From: Magnetococcales bacterium
GTDB lineage: Bacteria; Pseudomonadota; Magnetococcia; Magnetococcales; JADFYX01
DNA length: 54,931 nt
Direction of reading: 5' to 3'
NCBI GenBank assembly: GCA_015232405.1
Contig: JADFZS010000017.1
Span: 1 to 54,931 of the forward strand
Part shown: positions 1 through 8,231 of the stretch, piece after piece
How the letters are laid out: each line of letters begins with the position of its first letter
Position numbering within the stretch: position 1 is the stretch's first letter
Program-made: the position numbers and the translations under genes
The notes under the pieces: generated by a model
What the model was told of the DNA's origin: nothing
The model's input: the letters and a program-made list of their open reading frames with translations, nothing else
Databases searched by the model: none

Positions 1-348
1 TTTGGAATTCTCATTGAACATTACGCTGGACGTTTTCCCACTTGGCTGGCTCCAGTACAAGCGGTAGTTTTGACTATTACCGAGGCACATAACGACTGGG
101 CAATTGAGGTCAGGGATAGATTAAGGGCAGCAGGTATTCGCGCCGATGCAGATGTTAGAAATGAAAAAATCGGTTATAAAGTTCGTGCCCACACAATGCA
201 AAAAGTACCGTGGTTATTCATTGTCGGAGACCAAGAGCAGGAGGCAAAAGCGGTTAGTCCGAGAGATAAAAAAGGAAAAAACCTTGGCATAACCCCCCTA
301 GACGATGTAATAACAAGTTTAGTAGAAGAGATTGCAAGCCGAAAATAA
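1..348 (+). CDS. thrS: Threonyl-tRNA synthetase, C-terminal fragment
   Basis: The window opens inside this gene. The last 115 codons read through the end of the class II catalytic domain (IEHYAGRFPTWLAPVQA, residues 5-21 of the fragment) and the anticodon-binding domain to TAA. The enzyme charges tRNA-Thr in the cytoplasm. The phrase 'HYAGRFPTWLAPVQ' is characteristic of ThrRS at the junction with the anticodon-binding domain. It is followed directly by infC, rpmI, rplT, pheS, pheT and ihfA, the classical thrS translation cluster, which supports the call. The 5' part lies outside the window, so the start and the editing domain cannot be judged. Confidence 0.95.
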   Translation, partial: FGILIEHYAGRFPTWLAPVQAVVLTITEAHNDWAIEVRDRLRAAGIRADADVRNEKIGYKVRAHTMQKVPWLFIVGDQEQEAKAVSPRDKKGKNLGITPLDDVITSLVEEIASRK

Positions 349-414
349 AAAAATTCCATATTTTTTAGTTTGTGTTATAAACATCGCCTGGATCAATTTT
401 TACCGGGCCAATTT

Positions 415-421
415 AGAGGAG
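415..421 (+). promoter_or_regulatory. Shine-Dalgarno sequence that fixes the infC start
   Basis: AGAGGAG lies 8 nt before an ATC codon at 430-432 in the infC frame. The only conventional start upstream in frame is a TTG at 370 with no ribosome-binding site. The element therefore points to a non-canonical AUC start for infC. Confidence 0.7.
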
Positions 422-429
422 TAGAACTC

Positions 430-1005
430 ATCGCCAGACCGCCAATAAAAGAAAAGGCTCCACAACAGAGCCAAGATAGTACGCGCATCAATGAGATGAT
501 CCGTGTACCGGAAGTGCGTTTAATCGACGAAAATGGTCAACAGGTTGGAGTCGTTGAAAGGTACAAGGCCTTGAGCCGTTCTATGGAGGTGGGACTTGAT
601 CTGGTTGAAGTCTCCCCTGGAGCAAAACCTCCCGTCTGTAAGATCATGGACTATACAAAGTTCAAGTATCAACAGTCGGTGCGCGAACGCCAAGCCCGTA
701 AAAAACAGACCAGGGTTGAGATCAAGGAGATCAAGTTCCGTCCCGGAACTGATACCCACGATTATGAGGTCAAGCTGCGCAGTATGCGTAAGTTTTTGGC
801 AGCGGGCAATAAAGTTAAATGTACTTTGCGTTTTCGGGGCCGTGAGATGGCCCACCAGAGTATCGGCCTACAACTGCTAAAACGGGTTGAGAAAGATCTC
901 AGTGAAGTTTCCAAGGTTGAGCAGTACCCAAAAATGATGGGTCGGCAGATGACTATGGTGGTGGCTCCAAGCCTTACAGCCAAAGAGAAAAAATCAACCG
1001 TATAA
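430..1005 (+). CDS. infC: Translation initiation factor IF-3
   Basis: IF-3 binds the 30S subunit, prevents premature joining of 50S and monitors the start codon. The N-terminal domain (INEMIRVPEVRLID, about residues 20-33) and the C-terminal domain (KEIKFRPGTDTHDYEVK, about 98-114) are both clear, and the length of 191 aa is normal for the family. I place the start at ATC 430 because a good ribosome-binding site sits 8 nt upstream and no ATG, GTG or TTG in frame has one. Rare AUU, AUC or AUA starts in infC are known in other bacteria and allow IF-3 to repress its own translation by rejecting the codon. That control is inferred here. An alternative start at TTG 370 would add 20 residues not typical of IF-3. 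Confidence 0.95.
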   Translation: MARPPIKEKAPQQSQDSTRINEMIRVPEVRLIDENGQQVGVVERYKALSRSMEVGLDLVEVSPGAKPPVCKIMDYTKFKYQQSVRERQARKKQTRVEIKEIKFRPGTDTHDYEVKLRSMRKFLAAGNKVKCTLRFRGREMAHQSIGLQLLKRVEKDLSEVSKVEQYPKMMGRQMTMVVAPSLTAKEKKSTV

Positions 1006-1095
1006 CAGGTTTTTTTTATATAGTTTTGAAAATAACAGGGTTTGCACGAAAAATTGCAAGCTATCTATCAACCTCTAACAAAGAGTGGAAGCACA

Positions 1096-1293
1096 ATGCC
1101 TAAGATCAAAACCCACCGTGGGGCCGCCAAGCGGTTCAAGGTAACGGGGAAGGGAAAGTTTAAACGGACAAATGCCTTCAAACAGCACATCCTCACCAAA
1201 AAAACCACCAAGCGTAAGCGTAATATGCGTGGCACTGGTTTGGTATGTGATGCCGATGTAGCAGCAGTACGCAAAATGCTGCCCGGGCTATAG
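1096..1293 (+). CDS. rpmI: Large ribosomal subunit protein L35
   Basis: This 65-residue, strongly basic protein begins [15 protein letters not shown] and contains the family signature [11 protein letters not shown] near residue 36. It is a structural protein of the 50S subunit. The reading frame is open further upstream, but the ATG at 1096 gives the canonical L35 N-terminus and length. It lies between infC and rplT, the universal order, and in other bacteria L35 and L20 are co-regulated through L20 binding to the messenger. The spacing to rplT (123 nt) is wide enough for a leader structure, although none is obvious by eye. Confidence 0.97.
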   Translation: MPKIKTHRGAAKRFKVTGKGKFKRTNAFKQHILTKKTTKRKRNMRGTGLVCDADVAAVRKMLPGL

Positions 1294-1416
1294 TTCCCAG
1301 TCAAACTTGAAAAAAAATGTGAGGATGACCTGACACCGAGGATAGTCCCACAAGTGAGTAACCCTGGCGTGTAGCTACGGTTATTAAGTTAAATTGTTTT
1401 TGTAGGAGTAACGGCA

Positions 1417-1770
1417 ATGCCGAGAATTAAACGGGGTGTAGTTGCACACGCACGTCATAAAAAAGTATTAAAACGGGCCAAAGGATATCAAGGACGTAAC
1501 TCTTCTTGTTACCGTATTGCATCTGAAAAAGTAGAAAAGGGTTTGCAATACGCCTACCGGGATCGCAAAAATCGTAAACGTGAATTTCGTCGCCTCTGGA
1601 TCACACGAATCAACGCGGCAGCTCGCATATGTGGACTATCCTATAGTCGCTTTATGAACGGCTTGCAAAAGGCTGGTATTGAGCTTGACCGTAAAGTGTT
1701 GGCAGAGCTAGCAGTCTCCAATCCAAATGATTTTGCCAAGCTTGCCGATAGTGCAAAGGCAGCTTTGTAA
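1417..1770 (+). CDS. rplT: Large ribosomal subunit protein L20
   Basis: The product has 117 residues, the usual L20 length. It has the basic helical N-terminus [20 protein letters not shown] and the signature [21 protein letters not shown] (split here: [12 protein letters not shown] at about 48-59, LWITRINAA at about 60-68). L20 is needed for early 50S assembly and represses its own operon in other bacteria. A good ribosome-binding site, TAGGAGT, lies about 10 nt upstream of the ATG. Transcription probably ends downstream at the terminator near 1970-2006. Confidence 0.98.
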   Translation: MPRIKRGVVAHARHKKVLKRAKGYQGRNSSCYRIASEKVEKGLQYAYRDRKNRKREFRRLWITRINAAARICGLSYSRFMNGLQKAGIELDRKVLAELAVSNPNDFAKLADSAKAAL

Positions 1771-1823
1771 AACAGATATTGCATGATAATTTTTGGTGAT
1801 TGTGTTATTATTGGAAACTAACG

Positions 1824-1928
1824 ATGATGCCAAGCAATCTAGTTGAATGGGCCTCATTGGTTGTGTTTATAATCACAACACCGATGTTTTTGTGGTTTTT
1901 AGCTAAACATTATAGAAAGAAGAAATAG
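1824..1928 (+). CDS. Possible 34-residue single-helix membrane protein
   Basis: A short frame starts at a doubled ATG and encodes 34 residues. A short N-terminus is followed by a hydrophobic stretch (LVEWASLVVFIITTPMFLWF, residues 6-25) and a basic tail, HYRKKK, before TAG. This is the layout of an N-out/C-in single-span peptide obeying the positive-inside rule. It sits between rplT and the terminator at 1970, so it would be the last gene of the rplT transcript. The ribosome-binding site is weak (GGAAAC). I recognise no family. It may be a chance frame, but the composition and the place before the terminator argue for a small gene. Confidence 0.35.
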   Translation: MMPSNLVEWASLVVFIITTPMFLWFLAKHYRKKK

Positions 1929-1969
1929 GTCAATATCTTTTTTTAATGTGTTACATTTAGCCAATTAAT

Positions 1970-2006
1970 GGTAAGGCAGGGTTTAAATCCTGTCTTACCA
2001 TTTTTT
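1970..2006 (+). terminator. Rho-independent terminator after rplT
   Basis: GGTAAGGCAGG pairs with CCTGTCTTACC (10 of 11 Watson-Crick, one G-U) across an 8-nt loop, and the stem is followed by a run of six T after one A. It ends the thrS-infC-rpmI-rplT unit and separates it from pheST. Confidence 0.88.
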
Positions 2007-2084
2007 ATTTTTTATATCTGGATAAGTCTGTTCTCTCCCTGCCATAGATTCTTTTCATAAATCATTGTAAGTAGATCAAATACC

Positions 2085-3134
2085 ATGCGTGAACAATTAG
2101 AAGCACTTAAAATTGAGTCCCTTGCCAAATTAACCGCTGCTAGCTCCATTGATGAGTTGGAGGCGGTGAGAGTTCAAACTCTGGGTAAAAAGGGTGATTT
2201 AACCAAAATACTGCGGGGTCTGGGTAAGGTATCAGCCGAAGAGCGACCCAAACTTGGGGTGCTCGCCAACGAGATCAAGGTTGCATTCAACCAAGCTTTA
2301 GAAGCCCAGCAGCAAATTCTCAAAAAAAGTGCTATGGAGGCACGTTTACAGGAGGAACGGCTGGATATCACACTACCGGGTCGCTCTCCTGCCATTGGCT
2401 CCATACATCCCATTAGCAGAGCCTTGGCAGAGTTGACAACCATATTCACCCATATGGGCTTTCCCCCTGCTACCGGGCCAGAGGTTGAAAATGATTGGTA
2501 TAACTTTGGTGCCTTGAATATTCCCGACGATCATCCGGCTAGGGAGATGCACGATACATTTTATCTACCCCCGGCCCAAGATGGTGGCAAAAGGGTTTTA
2601 CGTACCCACACCTCATCGGTGCAGGTCCATTTTATGGAGAACCGCCAACCACCGATCCGTATGATCGCCCCAGGCAAGGTATTTCGCTGTGATTCCGACA
2701 TTACCCACACACCCATGTTTCACCAAATAGAGGGTATCTTGGTGGATGAGGATGTTGATTTTGGTCAGTTAAAAGGTCTGCTTGAGACATTTTTGCACCG
2801 TTTTTTCGAGCGGGATCTACCAGTTAGATTTCGTCCCTCATTTTTTCCCTTTACGGAACCATCAGCTGAGGCGGATATGGGCTGTATTTTTTGCGATGCC
2901 AAAGGGTGCAGAATTTGTAAAAATACCGGCTGGATAGAGATTTTAGGTTGCGGCATGATTCATCCAAATGTTCTAAAAAATGTTGATATTGATACCGAAA
3001 AATATGCAGGATTTGCCTTTGGTATGGGGGTAGAGAGGTTGGCTATGCTTAAATATGGCATAAATGATCTGCGCACCTTTTTTGAAAACGACCTGCGTTT
3101 TTTACAACGTCATGCCGCTGTAGGGGGAGAGTGA
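2085..3134 (+). CDS. pheS: Phenylalanyl-tRNA synthetase alpha subunit
   Basis: The alpha chain of the (alpha-beta)2 class II enzyme that charges tRNA-Phe. It has an N-terminal coiled coil (about 1-90) and a catalytic core with class II motif 2 region [18 protein letters not shown] (about 205-222). The tRNA-synthetase signature [17 protein letters not shown] follows at about 275-291, and motif 3 is [13 protein letters not shown] (about 313-325). The length of 349 aa is usual. There is a single nucleotide between its TGA and the ATG of pheT, so the two chains are translationally coupled. The ribosome-binding site is poor. Confidence 0.97.
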   Translation: MREQLEALKIESLAKLTAASSIDELEAVRVQTLGKKGDLTKILRGLGKVSAEERPKLGVLANEIKVAFNQALEAQQQILKKSAMEARLQEERLDITLPGRSPAIGSIHPISRALAELTTIFTHMGFPPATGPEVENDWYNFGALNIPDDHPAREMHDTFYLPPAQDGGKRVLRTHTSSVQVHFMENRQPPIRMIAPGKVFRCDSDITHTPMFHQIEGILVDEDVDFGQLKGLLETFLHRFFERDLPVRFRPSFFPFTEPSAEADMGCIFCDAKGCRICKNTGWIEILGCGMIHPNVLKNVDIDTEKYAGFAFGMGVERLAMLKYGINDLRTFFENDLRFLQRHAAVGGE

Positions 3135-3135
3135 G

Positions 3136-5511
3136 ATGAAATTTACCTTGAAGTGGCTTGGTGATCATATCAACACCGACCTTTCCCCTGGGGTTATCGG
3201 TGATAAACTTACCATGGCTGGCCTGGAGCTTGATGGCCTTACCGATCTTGCTGCCGGACTGCAAAATGTAGAGGTGGGAACCCTCACCGTAGTTGAGCAA
3301 CATCCAAATGCCGACCGCCTGACCAGCTGTAAAGTCGAGGTAGGTGAAGAGACCCTCTCCATTGTATGTGGAGCAAAAAACCATAAAGTTGGCGATAAAG
3401 TAGCTGTGGCTAGAATTGGCGCGGTATTACCCAACGGTATGAAGATAAAAAAAGGGAAAATTCGTGGTGAGCTATCAGAGGGTATGCTCTGTTCAGTTGC
3501 AGAGCTGGGTCTGGCTGATGAGGCCGAAGGTATATTGATTCTACCTGCCGAGGCACAAAATGGCAGTGGGGTTGCTGATATCATTGGCTGTAGCGGTACA
3601 TTGTTTGAGTTGGACCTAACTCCCAACCGTGGTGATTGTCTGGGTATTCGCGGTATTGCCCGTGAGTTGGGGGTGCTTAGCAAAAGCCAATTAAAACCGT
3701 TAACACCTGTGGTAAAGGTCAGCGATGATACTGTTGCCGAGGTGGAAATTTTAGATGGTACAGGCTGTCCAAGGTATGGAGGAAGGGTTATTAGAGGGGT
3801 AAAAATAGCTCCCAGCCCCTCCTGGCTAAAAGAGCGGTTGGAATCGGTAGGTCTCAGGCCCATCAATAATGTGGTTGATATCACCAATTATATCTTGATG
3901 GATCTCAACCACCCGCTCCACGCCTTTGATCTTGCCCAATTAAAACTACCTATTGTGGTGAGAAAAGCTAAAGAAGGTGAGGTTTTAACCACCCTGGATG
4001 AGGTAAAACGGAGCTTAACTCCAGAGATGACCCTCATAGCCGACCAGGCCAGACCGTTGGCGTTGGCAGGGATCATGGGTGGTGAAGAGAGTGGTGTTAG
4101 CGATAGTACAACCGATATTTTTCTTGAGGCTGCCTATTTCAACCCCATAACAACCGCCCGTACCGGACGTAAATTGACTATTCAGAGTGACTCTCGCCAC
4201 CGTTTTGAGCGTGGTGTAGACCCACTTGGACTTGAGCTAGCTTTGGAACGTGCTACCGAGCTTATTATAGAACTTGCAGGTGGCAGTGCCGGCCCCATCA
4301 ACATGGTGGATGCCGGAACCTGGCAAAAAGCCAAACCTATACCATTCAGGCCCGAACGCATCAACCGCCTGGGGGGCATCAACCTGTCCCAATCTGAGAT
4401 GGAGGAGATGTTGTTGGGTATCGGCTGTATAAAAACTGCCGATAACAGTTTTCAACCACCAAGCCATCGGCACGATCTGGTTATTGAGGAGGATATTTTA
4501 GAGGAGATAGTGCGTCTATACGGCTATGACAAAGTCCCCTCCTCCCTACCTCGGATAGCGGTAAATGTTCCTGATGTCAACCCGGATGTTGCCATTAACA
4601 AAAAAATTCAAAAATCGATGACCGCTCTGGGCTATTTTGAGGCAATCAACTACACCTTTGTCAGCCCGGCTCTTCAAAATCAGTTTGATCCTGGTGTTGC
4701 CACCACTGCTCTATTAAACCCTATATCAGAAGAGCAGTCGGTTATGCGCACCACGTTGGTTTGTGGTTTGGTTGAGAGTGCAAGGCGCAATCTGGCCCGG
4801 GGTAACTCGATATTGAAATTATTTGAGGTTGGTCGGGTATTTCGCCCTGGAAGCAACGGGGATCTTATTGAAGAGGATCGCACAGCAGCACTGTTAACAG
4901 GTGCTATTGGTGAAAAAAGCTGGCATACAGCAGATAGAGAGGTGGATTTTTTTGATCTCAAAGGTGATTTAATGGGGCTGTTAACTGGTCTGACTGCCGC
5001 CCCTTGTAATCTGGAGGTTGGTGGTCCCGATTTTCTCCACCCTGGTCGTAAAGCTAAAGTCTGTTTAGGCAGAGATAAGAGAGAGATCGGCTGGATTGGT
5101 GAGCTGCACCCACAAATTCAAGAGAGTCTGGACAGCAGCTCCCCACTGTTTATGTTTGAGCTTATCTGCCAGCATCTCAATTCAGATAAAGATAAAAAAT
5201 CGGCTAAAAAAGGGTTGGAAACCATAAGCCGTTACCAATCGGTAGAGCGTGATTTTGCCTTTTTAGTTGCCGATGATGTACCTGCTGGCCCATTTTTGGA
5301 GACCATTTTAGCAGTTGATAGAGAGCTAATTCGCAAAGTTAACCTTTTTGACCTATATACAGGTGAACACATGCAAGAAGGTGAGAAAAGCTTGGCAATA
5401 AAGGTAACCATGCAGGCAAATGACCGCACGCTAACCGATAGTGAAACGCAAAAGTTGTCTGAACAAATAACCAAGAGGGTCAGCGATAAGTTTAACGCAA
5501 CTCAGCGCTAA
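3136..5511 (+). CDS. pheT: Phenylalanyl-tRNA synthetase beta subunit
   Basis: The large structural and editing chain of PheRS, 791 aa, usual length for the bacterial subunit. In order it has the EMAP/OB-type tRNA-binding domain (about 40-150, with KVEVGEETLSIVCGA), the B3/B4 editing module (about 205-400, with NNVVDITNYILMDLNHPLHAFD split over 244-265) and the B5 domain (about 400-475). A catalytic-like core (about 480-680, ISEEQSVMRTTL) and a C-terminal anticodon-binding ferredoxin-like domain (about 700-791, RYQSVERDFAFLV) follow. The start ATG follows AGGGGGAGAG by a few nucleotides. It forms an operon with pheS. Confidence 0.97.
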   Translation: MKFTLKWLGDHINTDLSPGVIGDKLTMAGLELDGLTDLAAGLQNVEVGTLTVVEQHPNADRLTSCKVEVGEETLSIVCGAKNHKVGDKVAVARIGAVLPNGMKIKKGKIRGELSEGMLCSVAELGLADEAEGILILPAEAQNGSGVADIIGCSGTLFELDLTPNRGDCLGIRGIARELGVLSKSQLKPLTPVVKVSDDTVAEVEILDGTGCPRYGGRVIRGVKIAPSPSWLKERLESVGLRPINNVVDITNYILMDLNHPLHAFDLAQLKLPIVVRKAKEGEVLTTLDEVKRSLTPEMTLIADQARPLALAGIMGGEESGVSDSTTDIFLEAAYFNPITTARTGRKLTIQSDSRHRFERGVDPLGLELALERATELIIELAGGSAGPINMVDAGTWQKAKPIPFRPERINRLGGINLSQSEMEEMLLGIGCIKTADNSFQPPSHRHDLVIEEDILEEIVRLYGYDKVPSSLPRIAVNVPDVNPDVAINKKIQKSMTALGYFEAINYTFVSPALQNQFDPGVATTALLNPISEEQSVMRTTLVCGLVESARRNLARGNSILKLFEVGRVFRPGSNGDLIEEDRTAALLTGAIGEKSWHTADREVDFFDLKGDLMGLLTGLTAAPCNLEVGGPDFLHPGRKAKVCLGRDKREIGWIGELHPQIQESLDSSSPLFMFELICQHLNSDKDKKSAKKGLETISRYQSVERDFAFLVADDVPAGPFLETILAVDRELIRKVNLFDLYTGEHMQEGEKSLAIKVTMQANDRTLTDSETQKLSEQITKRVSDKFNATQR

Positions 5512-5535
5512 AGGTGGCAAAAAAAACCAATCATC

Positions 5536-5564
5536 TTGACACTTTAATCAAACAGCCCTATTCT
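5536..5564 (+). promoter_or_regulatory. Sigma-70-type promoter upstream of ihfA
   Basis: A perfect -35 box, TTGACA (5536-5541), is followed after exactly 17 nt by TATTCT (5559-5564, four of six matches to TATAAT). Transcription would begin near 5571, about 90 nt before ihfA. This gives ihfA its own promoter in addition to any read-through from pheT. Confidence 0.65.
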
Positions 5565-5660
5565 GTCATGCGTAGCTGTTCTATGGAGTATGGATTGTGT
5601 CAATTATGACCAGTTAAATTATATAAACTTGATAAATTGCTTACAGAGATGGAGCCGTCC

Positions 5661-5936
5661 ATGACAAAAGCTGACATTGTTGAAGCTGTTTACCAAAAAA
5701 TTGATCTGTCGAAAAAAGAGTCAGCTGAACTTGTTGACTCGGTGTTCGAGATGATCCGTTCGCAGTTAGAGAAAGGTGAATCGGTAAAAATTCCCCGTTT
5801 TGGAAATTTTACCATTCGCAGTAAAGTACCCCGTCGGGGTCGTAATCCTAAAACAGGTGAAGAGATTGAAATCACCGCTCGCAAGGTTTTGACCTTTAAA
5901 CCAAGTCAAATTCTAAGAGATAGGGTCAATCACTAA
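5661..5936 (+). CDS. ihfA: Integration host factor alpha subunit
   Basis: A 91-residue HU/IHF-family DNA-bending protein. The family signature GESVKIPRFGNFTIR spans about residues 41-55. The arm region with RRGRNPKTGEEIEI (about 60-73) carries the intercalating proline motif NPKTGE. The start ATG at 5661 has GGAG 6 nt upstream; an in-frame TTG at 5637 is less likely. The position directly behind pheT is the conserved place of ihfA in gamma- and beta-proteobacteria, which distinguishes it from hup or ihfB. IHF bends DNA at sites used in transcription, recombination and replication. Confidence 0.93.
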   Translation: MTKADIVEAVYQKIDLSKKESAELVDSVFEMIRSQLEKGESVKIPRFGNFTIRSKVPRRGRNPKTGEEIEITARKVLTFKPSQILRDRVNH

Positions 5937-5948
5937 ATACGCATTTTA

Positions 5949-6623
5949 ATGCAGAATAATAATCGTGAGCATGGGCTGGTATCAACTCGCGCAAGAGAGA
6001 GAATGGTGCAGACTCAACTGGTACAACGTGGGATTAGCGATCCTCGCGTTTTAACGGTTATGCGTGGCGTCTTGCGCCATCTTTTTGTTGACGAAGCCCT
6101 GGCGGGCCGAGCCTACAGTGATGCCGCCTTACCTATTGGTGAAGGGCAGACCATCTCACAACCGTTCATAGTAGCCAGAATGACCGAATCTCTCCAGTTA
6201 TCAGGGGATGAAGAGGTACTGGAGATAGGTACTGGCTCTGGCTATCAAACTGCGGTATTAGCTGGTCTTTGCAAAAAAGTCTACACCATAGAACGCCACA
6301 CAAAACTAGCGGATAGATCTCGTCGTAAGCTGCGCAGCCTTAATATTCATAATGTCATCTATCGAACTGGCGATGGAACTCTGGGCTGGCCGGAGGAGCG
6401 TCAATTTGATCGTATTCTAGTTACCGCAGGTGCTCCCGTGGTCCCCGAAAGCCTGATAGACCAACTTGCTGTTGGTGGTTTTATGTTGATACCAGAAGGT
6501 GGAGCTGATTTTCAGGAGTTGGTACGGCTTGTTAAGTTGGAAGATGGTTCAACCAAAAGAGAAATTCTAGAGATGTGTCGATTTGTGCCATTGGTGGGTG
6601 CTAAAGGATGGGCTGAGACCTGA
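5949..6623 (+). CDS. pcm: Protein-L-isoaspartate O-methyltransferase
   Basis: This cytosolic repair enzyme uses S-adenosylmethionine to methylate L-isoaspartyl residues in damaged proteins. It has 224 aa. The N-terminal RERMVQTQLVQRGISDPRVL, the substrate-loop segment DAALPIGEGQTISQPFIVAR (about 59-78) and the SAM-binding motif I VLEIGTGSGYQTAVLAG (about 93-109) are all present. Its TGA overlaps the ATG of the next gene (TGATG), which implies translational coupling. The downstream order YqaA-type then NlpD-type mirrors the pcm-nlpD neighbourhood of gammaproteobacteria. Confidence 0.95.
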   Translation: MQNNNREHGLVSTRARERMVQTQLVQRGISDPRVLTVMRGVLRHLFVDEALAGRAYSDAALPIGEGQTISQPFIVARMTESLQLSGDEEVLEIGTGSGYQTAVLAGLCKKVYTIERHTKLADRSRRKLRSLNIHNVIYRTGDGTLGWPEERQFDRILVTAGAPVVPESLIDQLAVGGFMLIPEGGADFQELVRLVKLEDGSTKREILEMCRFVPLVGAKGWAET

Positions 6624-7201
6624 TGATCCGTCGTTTATATAAATGGACAATGGATTTAGCTGCCTCACCCAATGCTGTTATCGCCCTCTTTTTGGTGGCA
6701 TTGGCTGAATCCTCATTTTTTCCAATTCCCCCCGACGTCTTGCTAATTCCCATGGTTTTAGCCAATCCGTTGAAGGGATTTTGGTTTGCCACTGTCTGTA
6801 CCCTTGGCTCGGCAATTGGTGGTGCAATTGGTTATTTGATTGGCCAGGAATTTATGCCTATAATTGGTGAGCCGATAATTCAATTTTATGGGGCTACGGA
6901 CAAATTTGAACATTTAGGAGAGCTTTTTCGCCAGCATGATGTGTGGATTATTGCTATTGCCGGGTTTTCTCCTATACCATACAAACTTTTTACAATAACA
7001 GCGGGACTATTTGGCTCCAATTTTACCATATTTTTTATAGTTTCAATACTCTCCCGTGGTGCCCGTTTTTTTCTGGTTGCTGCTCTACTGAAATGGGGGG
7101 GAGAGAGGTTAAGACTTTTGGTAGAGAAACATCTGGAGCTTCTGACCGTTGTAATTTTATTGTTGGTTATCGCTGCTTTTACACTGATAAAATTATTATA
7201 A
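6623..7201 (+). CDS. YqaA/DedA-type (VTT domain) inner-membrane protein
   Basis: A 192-residue polytopic membrane protein of the SNARE-associated/VTT superfamily. The N-terminal region LVALAESSFFPIPPDVLLIP (about 23-42) and the re-entrant-loop motif GSAIGGAIGYLIGQ (about 61-74) are typical of the YqaA branch. GFSPIPYKLFTITAGLFG follows at about 114-131. DedA relatives act in lipid scrambling or undecaprenyl-phosphate recycling and membrane homeostasis; the role of YqaA itself is not settled. It overlaps pcm by one base and is directly followed by the NlpD-type gene. Confidence 0.82.
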   Translation: MIRRLYKWTMDLAASPNAVIALFLVALAESSFFPIPPDVLLIPMVLANPLKGFWFATVCTLGSAIGGAIGYLIGQEFMPIIGEPIIQFYGATDKFEHLGELFRQHDVWIIAIAGFSPIPYKLFTITAGLFGSNFTIFFIVSILSRGARFFLVAALLKWGGERLRLLVEKHLELLTVVILLLVIAAFTLIKLL

Positions 7202-7207
7202 TTGATT

Positions 7208-8218
7208 ATGTTTGCCAAACTTAATAAACACCAAATTTACCTACTGCTAACACTGATTTTAACCGTGGGTATCACTAGCTGCGTCCAGAACTCCACCACT
7301 ACTCCCAAGGTTCGTATAGCAAGTGGCCCTCCTTTAGCTTGGGGTGCTGATACACAAACCGAGGAGTATATCGATAAATCAAAAAACAACATCTACATTG
7401 TACGTGCTGGTGATACTTTGTGGGCTATTGCTGCTGTTCACGGTATAGAGCTGGAAAATCTGGCTAAATGGAACAATGTAGTTAACAGCGGTCAACTACG
7501 TATCGGGCAAAAACTGCACCTTGTAGCCCCCGAAGAGCCAAAAGAGGAAAAACCACCAGTAGTTATCAAAAGAACAAAGGTGAGCGAAGAGCCACTTGAA
7601 GAGGGCAAAAAGTTACAGCTGGCAAAAACTCTTAAAAAAACTGATGTACCTGTTACACCACAGGTAGACGTTGCCCAACCCAAGCCCAAAGCCATCACCA
7701 TGGCTAAAATTGAAAAACCGCAAAGAACCATAGATAAACCCCGTAAGGCTGCGGTGGTAGAAAAGCCGAAAAAGAGCAAAAAAAGAAGAGGTTCCAAAGT
7801 AAGCAAATATAAAACCTGGAAACTGCCAGCAAAAAAACCGAGCAAATGGCTGTGGCCCCACAAAGGCAGGATAATCAACCGTTTTGGTCGTCGTGGTCAA
7901 CAGCGAAACAACGGTATTGATATTGCGGTGCGAGTTGGTGACCCTGTGCGAGCAGCAGCAGATGGTATTGTTGCCTATGCCGACTCTGGGCTACCGGGTT
8001 ACGGTAAGATGATTCTGCTACGTCACGGTGGCTCCTACATGACAGCATACGGTTACATCAATCAAATTCTTGTCCGCCGTGGACAACCGATAAAAGCAGG
8101 GGAACGTATCGCTTTAGCTGGTCAATCAGGCCATGCCACAACCCCAAGGCTACACTTTGAAATCCGCCATAAGGTCAAACCTCTCAACCCTCTAAAACGT
8201 CTTCCAAAAAAGAAATAA
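7208..8218 (+). CDS. nlpD: NlpD-like lipoprotein with LysM and degenerate LytM (M23) domains
   Basis: An outer-membrane lipoprotein, probably an activator of cell-wall amidases during daughter-cell separation. The signal peptide ends in the lipobox ITSC (Cys about residue 25). A LysM domain starting YIVRAGDTLWAIA (about 60-105) binds peptidoglycan. A Lys/Pro-rich linker follows, then an M23/LytM fold (about 215-330). The zinc ligands expected in HxxxD and HxH are not intact: the sequence reads NNGIDI and RLHFEIR, so the domain is probably non-catalytic, as in E. coli NlpD and EnvC. I prefer ATG 7208 to TTG 7202; neither has a good ribosome-binding site. The place behind pcm supports the call. 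Confidence 0.82.
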   Translation: MFAKLNKHQIYLLLTLILTVGITSCVQNSTTTPKVRIASGPPLAWGADTQTEEYIDKSKNNIYIVRAGDTLWAIAAVHGIELENLAKWNNVVNSGQLRIGQKLHLVAPEEPKEEKPPVVIKRTKVSEEPLEEGKKLQLAKTLKKTDVPVTPQVDVAQPKPKAITMAKIEKPQRTIDKPRKAAVVEKPKKSKKRRGSKVSKYKTWKLPAKKPSKWLWPHKGRIINRFGRRGQQRNNGIDIAVRVGDPVRAAADGIVAYADSGLPGYGKMILLRHGGSYMTAYGYINQILVRRGQPIKAGERIALAGQSGHATTPRLHFEIRHKVKPLNPLKRLPKKK

Positions 8219-8231
8219 AGGGGCGTTTAAT

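Noticed and set aside
370-429. TTG at 370 as the infC start
   Set aside because: No ribosome-binding site and a non-conserved extension; ATC 430 has a well-placed one.
3165-3887. 240-codon minus-strand frame inside pheT
   Set aside because: Antisense shadow of a strongly conserved gene.
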